From contig JAGBBT010000056.1 in the NCBI GenBank assembly GCA_017938365.1, positions 1-64,000 of the forward strand: a stretch of 64,000 nucleotides of DNA, read 5' to 3'. Positions 7,821-17,319 of the stretch are shown piece after piece. The notes under the pieces were generated by a model that ran no database searches, was not told the DNA's origin, and saw nothing but the letters and a program-made list of their open reading frames with translations. The translations under genes were made by a program, and so were the position numbers. The stretch comes from Treponema sp. GTDB taxonomy: Bacteria; Spirochaetota; Spirochaetia; Treponematales; Treponemataceae. The stretch's first letter is position 1. Each line of letters begins with the position of its first letter.

Positions 7821-9230
7821 ATGAGCAAAATATTTTCCTTTAAAAAATTTATAAAAAAACAACCTGTATTATTCTATTCTGTAATATTCTTTCTTTTTAT
7901 TTCTATATTAATTTTATCATTCTTTCTATGGTCTTCTACTTATAAGGATTTTTCTAAGGTAAAACCCTTAACTCCAGAGCAAAACAAATCTTTACAAGTA
8001 TTTTTGGATCAGACATATCCTCTTAACAGAGGTAATTCCCTAAAGCCCCTCCCTTATCCAATAGTAGAAGCGAATCTTGATATTTCTGCTGAATCAGCAA
8101 TATTAATTGATGCATCAAATGGATGTATTCTCTTTGAAAAAAATGCCAATAAACTTATTCCTCCAGCATCTATTACAAAACTATTTGTAATGTATGTTGT
8201 TTTTAAAGAAATTGAAGCTGGTAATATAACTCTTGATGATTTAGTGCAACCTCCTGAGATTAGCTGGGCTATAAATATGCCGTCTGATTCTTCCTTAATG
8301 TTTTTAGGACAAGGTCATAATGTAACTTTGAGAGAACTTTTATTAGGACTAGCAATTGCCAGTGGTAATGATGCAGCGATTGCAGTCGCAAATTATATAA
8401 GTGGTAATGTAAAAAATTTTGTATCAAGAATGAATTATGAAGTCAAAGCTTTAGGTCTAAAAAATACACATTTTGAAGAACCTAGTGGCTATTCAGAAAA
8501 AAATATTACTACAGCAAGAGAATTAGCAGAGTTTTGTAGAATATACATTAATAAGTTTCCAGAAAGTTTAACAGAATTTCATTCAAAAAATGAAATTCGT
8601 TATCCGTTAGAAAAGAATCTTCCATTCTGGCAAAAAAGCAAAGGTGATACATTAGCTGTTTATCAAAGAAATACAAATCCATTATTAAATGTTTTAGATG
8701 GGTGCGACGGTCTAAAAACAGGTTTTATTTACGAAAGTGGCTACAATCTTTCTTTGACTTGTAAAAGAGGTGATAGCAGATACATATCAGTCACTATGAA
8801 AGGTCCTGGAATAGGTTCTAAACAAGGAAACTTTTATAGAAAAAAAGACGGAACTACTCTTATGGAATGGGCATTTTCCTCTTTTTCAACATATGATCCG
8901 TCTAAAAAAACAAAGCAAACTTTTACAATTCCGGCTTTAGGTTGTAAAGGTAAATTTATAAATCTTGTTCCTGCTTGGAATTCCACAATAACAGTACCTC
9001 ATATTAAAGGCGAAACTTCACAGATTGATGCAAATTCTGTTGTTGCAGAAATTTCTATACCCAAATTTGTTTACGGCGGAACAAAATTAGGTAATATTTA
9101 TGGTCAAATACAGTATAAACTTGACGGAACAATTTTAGAAACTGTTCCCCTTATTGCTGATAGAGAATTACCAAGAGCAAGTATTTGGGGTAGATTCTGG
9201 GGAACTTTGGCCTCATTTAGATTTAAATAG
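7821..9230 (+). CDS. D-alanyl-D-alanine carboxypeptidase (S11 family)
   Basis: Trims the terminal D-alanine of peptidoglycan stem peptides in the periplasm and so limits cross-linking. All three penicillin-binding motifs of the S11/PBP5 family are present: S117-I-T-K120, S181-G-N183, and K299-T-G301. A single membrane segment at about residues 15-37 is followed by a linker (VKPLTPEQNKSLQ...) and the catalytic domain; about 350-440 is a beta-rich PBP5-type C-domain. The N-terminal segment lacks a clear cleavage site, so the protein is probably membrane-anchored. The stop abuts the stop of the convergent 750-residue gene with no gap, so no terminator separates them. Confidence 0.92.
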   Translation: MSKIFSFKKFIKKQPVLFYSVIFFLFISILILSFFLWSSTYKDFSKVKPLTPEQNKSLQVFLDQTYPLNRGNSLKPLPYPIVEANLDISAESAILIDASNGCILFEKNANKLIPPASITKLFVMYVVFKEIEAGNITLDDLVQPPEISWAINMPSDSSLMFLGQGHNVTLRELLLGLAIASGNDAAIAVANYISGNVKNFVSRMNYEVKALGLKNTHFEEPSGYSEKNITTARELAEFCRIYINKFPESLTEFHSKNEIRYPLEKNLPFWQKSKGDTLAVYQRNTNPLLNVLDGCDGLKTGFIYESGYNLSLTCKRGDSRYISVTMKGPGIGSKQGNFYRKKDGTTLMEWAFSSFSTYDPSKKTKQTFTIPALGCKGKFINLVPAWNSTITVPHIKGETSQIDANSVVAEISIPKFVYGGTKLGNIYGQIQYKLDGTILETVPLIADRELPRASIWGRFWGTLASFRFK

Positions 9231-11483
9231 TTATAATTCTTCAATAGGAACTATTTTATAATTTTCGTTAAGTAAAGAAGTTATTAATAAATCTAATTTC
9301 TCATATAAGTAGTCGCTTCTTGTTCCTTTTGATATTCCTGCACACACAGGAATTACACTTCCTTCTGTAGAATTTTCTATATAGAATGTAATCATTTCAG
9401 AAGCACTCAAATATCCAGCTTTGCCTTTTGCAGTGTCCTCTAATGTTATTGAATCTAAATTAAATCGTCCTGCTTCAATATATTTATATCCACAAGCAAT
9501 ACCTGCCTTTTTTATTGCATCATTTGCCTGATAATATGGAGCATGCCACAAAAGCAATAATTCTTTTTCTGTTACTTGAAAAAATTCATCCTCGTTTCGA
9601 GCTAATCCCCTTCTAATAAATTCTTCATTTACAACAAAATCCTTTGTTATAAGCGGTGCATTAGCAAAAAACATTGAACCACATTCAAATCCACTTAATG
9701 TAATTTGCTTAGTTTCATTTGGATAACGTCGAATAAATTCTCCGTTAACAAAAAAAGTAGCTTTTATATCAAATTTTTTTAACACAGAAAGAATTTGTGC
9801 CAATCCAGAATCATCATCAATAACATCAATAATAATAGATACTTTTTTCTTATTTACATCTTTTGTAGCTGTTTTTGGAAACAAAGGATTTGTTACAGCT
9901 TTTCCAGAGAGAGTTCTCACATACAAGGTATTTTCAAAATTTTCATTTGATGTATTTCCTGTATATACTCTATATTTTCCATTTTGAACTGTAGGTGTTG
10001 GAATATTAAACACTTCATTTTCTGCTAAAACAGCTGTTTTTTGCCAAATATTCTTTGCAAAATCATAATCATAAAATGTATTTTTTCGTGAAAAATCTTC
10101 TGCACAGATATTTGTTGGTGTTTTCCAAAAAATATTCTTTACAGAAGATAAAAATAATGTTCTTACATAACTTTCGTTGTTTTTATTTTCTGGGATTTTC
10201 CATTCTCGTACAGTAGAAATTCCACCTACATAAATTGTATTGTTATCACCCCATAAATACGAAACAATTTTTTCGCCACTTAATCTTGCTCTTAAACTCC
10301 AATCATTTAAATTATAAACATCTAAATTTTCATTATTTGAAAAGCAAATTTTCTTTAAGTCAGGAGACATAAGAGGTTTACTTTCAGAATTGAATTCTAT
10401 TATTTTTCTTAATTCATTATTTAAATCAAATATTATAGATTGTTCGATACCATTATTTAAACCGAATATTTTTGTCCATAAAAGAGGATTATTAGATTCA
10501 TTCCAATATATTTCAGTGTCTAATACAGAACCACCTAAATTTGACAATGAGTAAGTATTCTTAATTGGTAAGTAATTAAAATCAGATGTAAAGAAATCAA
10601 ATACTGTTACAGTTTTATTATTATTTACAACAATTATTTTATCCACTGTTGAATTAACATAAAACTTATCTTTCTTTATATTAAATGTTGAAGGAAGTCT
10701 TCCCGATACAATTCCGACTCCTACCATAGAAGAATAAAGACTTCTTGTATAAAGTTCATTTGCTGAAATTCTATAAACAATATCACGATTTATATATATC
10801 AATGTTTTTTGATTTGCCCATTTTACACAATTAATTGAACCATTCCCTATTTTTCTAAATTCTTCTGTTAATTGAACTTTCTGAAAAGCAGCTTTTGGTT
10901 CACAAAAAAATAACTGATTATCCTTTTCATATATAAATGTTGTACTATCAGGATTCCACAAAACAGGAACATTTTCAAAACTATAATTTGCTTTTAAATC
11001 CAATACTGTTTCTTGTAGTGTAGAGGCATTTTTTAATATTAATTCTCCAAATGCAGAATCAGTTCGCTTTATATAACAAATCCATTTTCCATCTGGGCTT
11101 ACACTTTGATTCGCTTGGATATTTTTGTCATAAGGAATTGTATCTGTTTTTGATAACCAATCTAAACTTGAATCTGATTTAGAATATCTTGCAACTCCAT
11201 ATCTATTTCTTATCTGAAGAACAGCACCATTTGAAAGTAACTCCATTTTTTCTGGATAACAAGTTAAAACTTTTTTGTTTGTCATTGTCGAAACATCAGC
11301 CATAAAAGCAGATTTATATTTTGGTACTCCGGAAATATTATGTTCAACAGTAAAAACAACTTTATTTGACGAGTTTAAATCTAAATTATCAAATTTTACT
11401 TGAGAATAAACAGAAAAAGCGACTGTAAAATAAATAACAGTCGCTAAAATATTTTTTTTATTAATCAATTTACTCTTTATCAT
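9231..11483 (-). CDS. Exported beta-propeller protein with degenerate NodB deacetylase domain
   Basis: A 750-residue protein with an N-terminal signal peptide (cleavage near VYSQ, about residue 28). About residues 30-520 are repeated beta-strand blades of the TolB/WD type (for example SPDGKWICYI and SPDLKKICFS). About 545-750 align in order with a polysaccharide deacetylase (NodB) domain: VSIIIDVIDDDSG for the first Asp motif, KKFDIKATFFVNGEFI, GFECGS, WHAPYY, and a final YKIVPIEEL. The metal-binding His pair after GFECGS and the late catalytic His motif are absent, so it is probably a non-enzymatic sugar- or peptidoglycan-binding relative. Its start overlaps the zinc-ribbon gene stop by ATGA, placing it third in an envelope operon behind the LysM/M23 peptidase. 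Confidence 0.75.
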   Translation of the reverse strand: MIKSKLINKKNILATVIYFTVAFSVYSQVKFDNLDLNSSNKVVFTVEHNISGVPKYKSAFMADVSTMTNKKVLTCYPEKMELLSNGAVLQIRNRYGVARYSKSDSSLDWLSKTDTIPYDKNIQANQSVSPDGKWICYIKRTDSAFGELILKNASTLQETVLDLKANYSFENVPVLWNPDSTTFIYEKDNQLFFCEPKAAFQKVQLTEEFRKIGNGSINCVKWANQKTLIYINRDIVYRISANELYTRSLYSSMVGVGIVSGRLPSTFNIKKDKFYVNSTVDKIIVVNNNKTVTVFDFFTSDFNYLPIKNTYSLSNLGGSVLDTEIYWNESNNPLLWTKIFGLNNGIEQSIIFDLNNELRKIIEFNSESKPLMSPDLKKICFSNNENLDVYNLNDWSLRARLSGEKIVSYLWGDNNTIYVGGISTVREWKIPENKNNESYVRTLFLSSVKNIFWKTPTNICAEDFSRKNTFYDYDFAKNIWQKTAVLAENEVFNIPTPTVQNGKYRVYTGNTSNENFENTLYVRTLSGKAVTNPLFPKTATKDVNKKKVSIIIDVIDDDSGLAQILSVLKKFDIKATFFVNGEFIRRYPNETKQITLSGFECGSMFFANAPLITKDFVVNEEFIRRGLARNEDEFFQVTEKELLLLWHAPYYQANDAIKKAGIACGYKYIEAGRFNLDSITLEDTAKGKAGYLSASEMITFYIENSTEGSVIPVCAGISKGTRSDYLYEKLDLLITSLLNENYKIVPIEEL

Positions 11484-11725
11484 TTAGCCATCTCCGCACT
11501 AAGGACAAGAACTGACAAATCTTTTTCTAAAGCATCTAATTTCATTTCCATGTTTTTTAGTTGCTCTATTTTTTCAGCAGCTTGTTTCTTCTCAAGTCTC
11601 TTAAAGACTTCATCAAAGTTATGGTTGCTATTAGATTTGCTTTTTGTCTGGCCACACCAAGGACAATAAATATAATCATTATCAATAGTTCTTCCGCAAC
11701 CACCACATACACAAACACACATCAT
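11480..11725 (-). CDS. Small zinc-ribbon / coiled-coil protein
   Basis: An 81-residue protein. Residues 4-26 hold a treble-clef type zinc ribbon (CVCGGCGRTI, then YCPWCGQTK), giving two CxxC pairs. Residues about 37-75 form a charged amphipathic helix, probably a coiled coil (FKRLEKKQAAEKIEQLKNMEMKLDALEK written in part). It has no signal peptide, so it should act in the cytoplasm. It is the middle gene of an operon: 8 nt after the LysM/M23 peptidase, and overlapping the next gene by four bases (ATGA), which suggests translational coupling. Function is unknown. Confidence 0.75.
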   Translation of the reverse strand: MMCVCVCGGCGRTIDNDYIYCPWCGQTKSKSNSNHNFDEVFKRLEKKQAAEKIEQLKNMEMKLDALEKDLSVLVLSAEMAK

Positions 11726-11733
11726 AAACTTAC

Positions 11734-12861
11734 CTATTTTAATAAAGATAAAGGATCAACAAGTTTTCCATTCTTATATACGGTAAAATGCAAATGAGGT
11801 CCTGTAGAATATCCTGTTGACCCCACAAGTCCAATTCTTGTTCCTTGGCTTACAACCTGCCCTGTACTACATAAACTCTTTGACATATGCCCATACAAAG
11901 TCTGATAACCATTTCCATGATTAATTATAGCATAAATACCAAATATATTACTCCAACCAACATATACAACTTTTCCGCTCATAACTGCTTTTATAGGAGT
12001 TCCTGTTGAACATGCCATATCTATTCCTGTGTGACTAGATGCTACTCCAGTAAAAGGATCAGCTCTTTTACCAAATTTTGAAGTTAATCTCCATTTTGCA
12101 GTAATTGGATAAATAAACAATTCTCCCATTGCTTTTTTTAGTGCTGAATTATCCATCCTTGCTCCAGGAATAAATAACTCCTGACCTATTATTAAATCTC
12201 TAGAAGACAAATCGTTTGCATCTAATATTTTTTCAATAGAACAATTATGTTTTTTTGATATTGAACTTAAAGAATCACCTTTTAATACAGAATATGTTAT
12301 TCCGTCTTGATTCGGAATTCGAAGTTTCTGACCAGAACGCAAAGTTCTCACATTATCAATTCCATTTACTGAAATCAAAGTCGAAATATTAGTAAGACCA
12401 AATTTTTTTGCAATCGTACTAATTGTTTCTCCACTTAAAACTTTATATGAAGAATATGATATAGACTTATTAAGCCCTACACTAGAAGCCGTTAAAACAG
12501 TTCCATCTTCAGAAAGCACATTACCATCTTCATCTACTAGATTTTCATTGTTATCCATAGCAAATTTAGACATGGCTGCATTTAAAAAGTCAATTTCATT
12601 TTCTGGCAAAGAAGAAATCTTTATTGGACCAGTATAGTTTTGACTATATGTAATAATGTTAGAAATTATAATTGATAACAAAAAAGCAGAACTTATAATT
12701 CCTATTATGAATATAAAAGAATACTTAGTATTAATTTTTGAGAAAACATTTGGTAAAGACAATTTTGGTAATTTTAATCCAAACTGACGACCACTAAATC
12801 TATGTTTTGAAAATCCACTTCTAGAAGAAGCAGTTGCACCTACATAACTTATTATTTCCAT
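11734..12861 (-). CDS. Membrane-anchored LysM / M23 peptidoglycan endopeptidase
   Basis: A 375-residue protein that should cut peptide bridges in periplasmic peptidoglycan. Layout: cytoplasmic N-terminus, membrane helix about 48-70, a linker, two LysM domains (about 135-180, from YKVLSGETISTIAKKFGL; about 183-228, from YSVLKGDSLSSISKKHNC), then an M23 domain (about 255-370). The zinc ligands are all visible: His and Asp in SSHTGIDMA, and HLH in GPHLHF, with YGHM between. It starts a three-gene operon and is divergent from lepB. On the minus strand GATAAT lies 6 nt before its ATG, though without a convincing -35. A paralogue lies at 35219-36214. Confidence 0.9.
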   Translation of the reverse strand: MEIISYVGATASSRSGFSKHRFSGRQFGLKLPKLSLPNVFSKINTKYSFIFIIGIISSAFLLSIIISNIITYSQNYTGPIKISSLPENEIDFLNAAMSKFAMDNNENLVDEDGNVLSEDGTVLTASSVGLNKSISYSSYKVLSGETISTIAKKFGLTNISTLISVNGIDNVRTLRSGQKLRIPNQDGITYSVLKGDSLSSISKKHNCSIEKILDANDLSSRDLIIGQELFIPGARMDNSALKKAMGELFIYPITAKWRLTSKFGKRADPFTGVASSHTGIDMACSTGTPIKAVMSGKVVYVGWSNIFGIYAIINHGNGYQTLYGHMSKSLCSTGQVVSQGTRIGLVGSTGYSTGPHLHFTVYKNGKLVDPLSLLK

Positions 12862-12903
12862 ACATCTATTATCGGAATGAAAAAAATTGTATATTAGTAA
12901 AAT

Positions 12904-13428
12904 ATGATTTTATCTGAAAAAAAAATCTCAACTTCAAATAAATCTCTTATTTTCATAATATGTCTGGGCCTTTTTATCGGTTTGTTCTTAAAATTGTTTG
13001 TAGTTGACATTCTCTATGTTTCTGGAACATCAATGGAGCCAACAATAAAAAATAATTCCACAATTATAGCAAATAAACTTCAATACGGAATATCACTGCC
13101 TTATACCGAAAAACTTTTTGTTCAATGGGCAAGTCCTAAAAAAAACGACATTGTTATTTATTTATATAATGACAAAATAGTAGTAAAAAGATGTGTTGCT
13201 GTAAGTGGTGAATTGCTAGAATATTCATCAAATCCATTATATACTTTAAGAGTAGGAGAAAAAGAAATTCCTCTAACAGAAAATCAATATAAAAAAATAA
13301 GTTCATTTTCTTCTGTTCCAAAAGGATATATTTTGGCTATTGGAGATAATTATCAGGACTCTGTTGATTCAAGAACTTACGGATTTGTATCTGTTAAAAA
13401 TATTTTAGGCAAAGTTATATGCAAATAA
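12904..13428 (+). CDS. lepB: Signal peptidase I
   Basis: Removes signal peptides from exported proteins at the outer face of the inner membrane. The 174-residue protein has one membrane helix (about 14-36), then the catalytic box SGTSMEPT with Ser43 and the general-base Lys95 in KIVVKRCVA. Box E is GDNYQDSVDSRTYGFV. It is short for the family, keeping the catalytic core and lacking extra loops. TATATT lies 8 nt before the ATG without a good -35. The last 10 nt overlap the start of the PASTA transpeptidase gene, so export and wall synthesis are translated from one mRNA. Confidence 0.92.
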   Translation: MILSEKKISTSNKSLIFIICLGLFIGLFLKLFVVDILYVSGTSMEPTIKNNSTIIANKLQYGISLPYTEKLFVQWASPKKNDIVIYLYNDKIVVKRCVAVSGELLEYSSNPLYTLRVGEKEIPLTENQYKKISSFSSVPKGYILAIGDNYQDSVDSRTYGFVSVKNILGKVICK

Positions 13429-15299
13429 ACGGTTATCTAAAAAAAGGACGAATAATATTTCTCTGTTTTTTAGCAGTACTTTTCGCTTGCTGCATTTTAT
13501 ATCAATATGGTAAGCTCGCGTTTACAAAAAAAGCAACTCCAAAACAAACTTCTCCTTTGGTGCAAAGGGGATCAATTCTGGATAAAAATGGCAAACCCTT
13601 AGCCGTATCTACAAATTTTTATCATGTTGGAGTTACACCTTCTGCAATTAAAGATATAAATAAATTTGCTAAACTTTATTCACCATTACTGAAAGAGACA
13701 GAATCAGATATAATTTCTAAAATCTTAAAATCCCAATCAAGTTCTTTTGTATATCTAAAAAAAAGAGTTGACCAAACAACCTTTGAAGAATTAAAAAAAA
13801 TAACAGATGATAATGGTTATATTTCGGCGGTTAGATTCGATAGAATTCCAGGAAGAGTATACCCAGAAAATAATTTAGCAAGTCAGTTAATTGGCTTTAT
13901 GGGAGATGACGGTATTGGACTTGCAGGAATTGAATATTCACTACAAGACACATTATCTCCGCCAATAAATCCAGAAGCTCCATTCGAAACTCAAGGAAAG
14001 AATGTTCATCTCACAATTGATGCAAATCTTCAGTTTAAGTTAGAAAAAATTGCAAAAGAAGCCTACTCTTCAACTAGAGCAGAAAGTTTAATGCTAGTTG
14101 CAGCAAATTCAAAAACCGGAAAAATACTCTCTTATATCAGTTTACCTTCTGCAAATCTAAATGAATATGGTTCAGCTTCTCCACAAGAAATGAAGGATAG
14201 ACCTGCTGCAGAAAACTATGAACCTGGTTCAGTTTTTAAAATATTTTCTATAGCCTCATTTTTAGATAGTGAAGCAATAACAGAAAAAGATATTTTTTTA
14301 TGCGATGGTGTTTTTGAAAGAAAAACAAATTATGGCGAAAGAATAAGAATTACTTGTCTTGATCACCATGGATGGATAACTGCAAGAGAAGCACTAAAAT
14401 ATTCTTGTAACGATGCATTAGCTCAAATGAGTGAAAAAATTGAAAGTGAACATTTTTTAGCACAATTAAGAAAACAAGGATTCGGTTCTAAAACAGGTGT
14501 TGAATTACCAGGAGAAACAGCAGGTGCTGTTCGTAATACTAGTGATAAATATTGGTCTGCCCGCTCAAAACCTACTATTGCAATTGGACAGGAAATAAGC
14601 GTTAGTGCATTACAAATGGTGCAAGCAGCAACTGCAATTGCAAACAAAGGATACCCTATACAATTAACTTTTATTGATAAAATTACAACTCACGAAGGTG
14701 TTGAAGAATATGTTCATATTCCTACATTAAAAGAACGAGTTTTTAAAGAATCAACAGCTAAATACATTCTAAGCTGTATGGAAACCGTTGCTAAAAGTGG
14801 AACAGGTTCAAAAGCTAATTTAAATGACATTTCTATTGGTGTAAAAACAGGAACAGCCCAAATGGCTGATTCCAAAACAGGTGGATATAGTTCCACAGAC
14901 TTTTTATCAAATTGTATTTCAATATTCCCGATAGAAGATCCAGAAATAGTTCTTTATATTGTTATAGAAAAAGCAAAAGGCGAAACTTATGCAGGGCGTA
15001 TTGTTGCTCCTGTTATTGCTGAAGCTGCTAGTACAATAATTGATTATCTTGGATTAAGCCGTGGTGGAGCTGCCAGCCTTGCTCATTCTGGATTAATTTC
15101 GATTCCTAAGACAGAACAAATTGATATAATCGATAAAGTTCCAGATTTTACAGGTTATCCTAAAAGAAGTCTTTTAAAACTATTAAACAGAAAAGATATT
15201 ATTATAAAAATTAACGGAGAAGGTTGGGTTACATCTCAAAATCCACCACCTAACACCCCTGTTTCGGAGAAAATGGAAATTGAACTCTTTTTGGAATAA
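13419..15299 (+). CDS. Class B penicillin-binding protein, FtsI/SpoVD type with PASTA domain
   Basis: A transpeptidase that cross-links peptidoglycan, most like the division enzyme FtsI. The 626-residue protein has a membrane helix at about 11-29, a dimerisation/pedestal region (RGSILDKNGKPLAVST), and a transpeptidase domain with S271-V-F-K274, S329-C-N331 and K476-T-G478. A C-terminal PASTA domain at about 570-626 (VPDFTGYPKRSLLKLL to the end) is a muropeptide- or beta-lactam-sensing module more familiar from Gram-positives. The start overlaps lepB by 10 nt; its 3' end overlaps the next gene by 20 nt. No other division genes are adjacent. Confidence 0.88.
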   Translation: MQINGYLKKGRIIFLCFLAVLFACCILYQYGKLAFTKKATPKQTSPLVQRGSILDKNGKPLAVSTNFYHVGVTPSAIKDINKFAKLYSPLLKETESDIISKILKSQSSSFVYLKKRVDQTTFEELKKITDDNGYISAVRFDRIPGRVYPENNLASQLIGFMGDDGIGLAGIEYSLQDTLSPPINPEAPFETQGKNVHLTIDANLQFKLEKIAKEAYSSTRAESLMLVAANSKTGKILSYISLPSANLNEYGSASPQEMKDRPAAENYEPGSVFKIFSIASFLDSEAITEKDIFLCDGVFERKTNYGERIRITCLDHHGWITAREALKYSCNDALAQMSEKIESEHFLAQLRKQGFGSKTGVELPGETAGAVRNTSDKYWSARSKPTIAIGQEISVSALQMVQAATAIANKGYPIQLTFIDKITTHEGVEEYVHIPTLKERVFKESTAKYILSCMETVAKSGTGSKANLNDISIGVKTGTAQMADSKTGGYSSTDFLSNCISIFPIEDPEIVLYIVIEKAKGETYAGRIVAPVIAEAASTIIDYLGLSRGGAASLAHSGLISIPKTEQIDIIDKVPDFTGYPKRSLLKLLNRKDIIIKINGEGWVTSQNPPPNTPVSEKMEIELFLE

Positions 15300-17100
15300 A
15301 AATTTAAACCTCTTTGTTGATAGATTTCCAGAATTATGCAAAAACCTTTCTATTACAAGGGATACAAAAGAACCACTAACTTCTTGCTACGAAGTATTAC
15401 CCTCGAAATCAGGCAGTTTAACAGCTAAAGAAAATAATATTTTTATTCATTCAGCATATAATCCAGAAAAAGAAGCTGAATCTCTCATAAAAAACTGCAA
15501 ACAAGAAAATCAAATTGGTGCGATTTTTTTATCTTGCGGTTTAGGCTATGCACCAGTCGAATACTCAAAAGCATTTCCAACTGATACAATTTTTATTATT
15601 GAACCAGATATTGAATATTTTTTTGCTTTTTTAAAATATATTGATTTAGAAGAATTATTTTCTCACAAGAAATTAGTTATTGCATTAAAAATAGATTTCC
15701 AAGTGATTTTAAATATTATAGAAACTTGTGGTGGAATTAAAAAATTTGCAATTTTAGAAAATAAAGCCCAAACAAACCATAATCAAGAATTTTTTTCTGA
15801 ATTAAAACTTTCATTCAAAAAAAACAAGGATAAAGATAGAATAAACAATTCTACATTAGAAAAATTTTCTAAATTATGGCAAAAAAATTGTTGTAAAAAT
15901 ATAACACAGATTTCTACACACTATGGAATTAATATCTTTCAAAACAAATGTCCACAAAATTTACCTGTAGTTATTTTAGCAGCAGGACCTACACTTTCAG
16001 CTGTTCTTCCATATCTTCAAGAAATAAAAAAAAGAGCTTTATTAATTGCAACAGATACTGTATTAAGAATATGTTTAAAACATAATATTGAACCAGATTT
16101 TATAATTCTTGTTGATCCTCAATATTACGCATATAGACATATTGCTGGATTAAAATCAAATTCTAGCATATTAATTACAGACCCATCTTCTTATCCATCC
16201 GTATTTAATTTTTGTTGTAAAAAAATTGTATTATGTTCATCAATTTTTCCTTTATGTCGATATTTTGAATCAAAATTAGAAATAAAAGGAGAATTAAGTG
16301 CTGGAGGGTCTGTTGCAACAACCGCTTGGGATTTTGCAAGATTTATTGGAGCAAAACAAATTTTTTGTGCAGGATTAGATTTAGGTTATCCAAAATCAGA
16401 AACTCATATAAAAGGTTCTTTATTTGAAGAAAAATCACATACGATTTCAAACAAATTATCGTCAGCGGAAAAACTTTTGACACAATCACTTTTTCATGCA
16501 AATACAATAATCGATAAGGACTATTCAGGTAATCAAATAAAAACCGATGATAAGATGAAAATGTTTGCATGGTGGTTTGAAAATAAGGCTATACAATATC
16601 CTGATATAAAAACATTTTCTTTTTCTGATAAATCTCTATATATTCCAGGAATAAATGTTACAACAATAGAAAATTTTTTAGCGAAAGATACAATAGAGCA
16701 TTCAAAAAATGTTTTTTTTGAAAATGCAGAAAAAAATAAACCTATATATGATAGCGAACTATTTTCTCAAGTATTAAAAAATTTATTAGATGGAATCGAA
16801 CAAATTAGTATTCTTGCAAAAAAAGGTATATCTCTGGCAGATAAGGGACTAACTTCTTCTAATATAAACATTAATAAAATTCTAGAAGAACTAAACTTTA
16901 TTGACGAAAAAATATTAAAATCAGATTTTAAAGATATAGCCGCAATCGTTTTTCCTACAGAAAACCAGTTAAACAAAATTTTCAGTAACACTATCTTTCC
17001 AGATGACAAAACAAAAGAATTACTATTAAAAACAAAAATTATTTATAAAGAATTACTAAATAGCATTAAACTTTATAAAAAATATTTATCCAAAAACTAA
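15280..17100 (+). CDS. Maf-like (DUF115, MptE-like) glycosyltransferase
   Basis: A 606-residue protein of the motility-associated factor family, which in other bacteria attaches nonulosonic acids to flagellin in the cytoplasm. An N-terminal Rossmann-like region (IGAIFLSCGLGYAPVEY) precedes the DUF115 core (LPVVILAAGPTLSAVLPYL; ALLIATDTVLRICLKHNIEPDFI; ELSAGGSVATTAWDFAR; QIFCAGLDLGYP). The C-terminus is helical. The start is a TTG at 15280 inside the upstream gene, with GGAGA about 10 nt before; no better Met follows soon. Treponemal flagellins are glycosylated, which makes this a reasonable candidate, but no flagellin gene is near and the acceptor could differ. Confidence 0.75.
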   Translation: MNSFWNKNLNLFVDRFPELCKNLSITRDTKEPLTSCYEVLPSKSGSLTAKENNIFIHSAYNPEKEAESLIKNCKQENQIGAIFLSCGLGYAPVEYSKAFPTDTIFIIEPDIEYFFAFLKYIDLEELFSHKKLVIALKIDFQVILNIIETCGGIKKFAILENKAQTNHNQEFFSELKLSFKKNKDKDRINNSTLEKFSKLWQKNCCKNITQISTHYGINIFQNKCPQNLPVVILAAGPTLSAVLPYLQEIKKRALLIATDTVLRICLKHNIEPDFIILVDPQYYAYRHIAGLKSNSSILITDPSSYPSVFNFCCKKIVLCSSIFPLCRYFESKLEIKGELSAGGSVATTAWDFARFIGAKQIFCAGLDLGYPKSETHIKGSLFEEKSHTISNKLSSAEKLLTQSLFHANTIIDKDYSGNQIKTDDKMKMFAWWFENKAIQYPDIKTFSFSDKSLYIPGINVTTIENFLAKDTIEHSKNVFFENAEKNKPIYDSELFSQVLKNLLDGIEQISILAKKGISLADKGLTSSNININKILEELNFIDEKILKSDFKDIAAIVFPTENQLNKIFSNTIFPDDKTKELLLKTKIIYKELLNSIKLYKKYLSKN

Positions 17101-17226
17101 AGTTTTTTTTACCACTTCCGATAATATAAATGTCCTTTGAATTAATTCAGGGTGGTAAAAACATCCAGACACCTTGGAATAGATTAATAAGTGACTTTTG
17201 TCGTTTTCTTACGACACTCTCCATGT
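17101..17226 (+). other. Intergenic stretch with two hairpins, possible structured RNA
   Basis: Between the Maf-like stop and the terminator there are two inverted repeats: TTTTTACCAC (17106-17115) with GTGGTAAAAA (17152-17161), whose loop holds the palindrome GAATTAATTC, and TGTCGT (17199-17204) with ACGACA (17211-17216). The stretch ends in a strong terminator. It could be a 3' UTR or a small RNA. No known riboswitch motif was recognised. Confidence 0.3.
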
Positions 17227-17266
17227 AAAAAAGTGAAAAGCGTGTAAGGTTTTTCACTTTTTTTTT
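17227..17266 (+). terminator. Intrinsic terminator of the lepB-pbp-maf operon
   Basis: Arms AAAAAAGTGAAAA (17227-17239) and TTTTCACTTTTTT (17251-17263) around an 11-nt loop, followed by more T. It lies before the HD-GYP gene and should insulate it from the upstream operon. Confidence 0.85.
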
Positions 17267-17319
17267 GTTTTAAATTAAATATTTTCATAATAATTCCGAT
17301 AATAGATATGAGGACATCT

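Noticed and set aside
17101-17266. c-di-GMP (GEMM) riboswitch before the HD-GYP gene
   Set aside because: No GEMM core or tetraloop-receptor sequence is present, and a terminator closes the stretch before the gene's own ribosome site.
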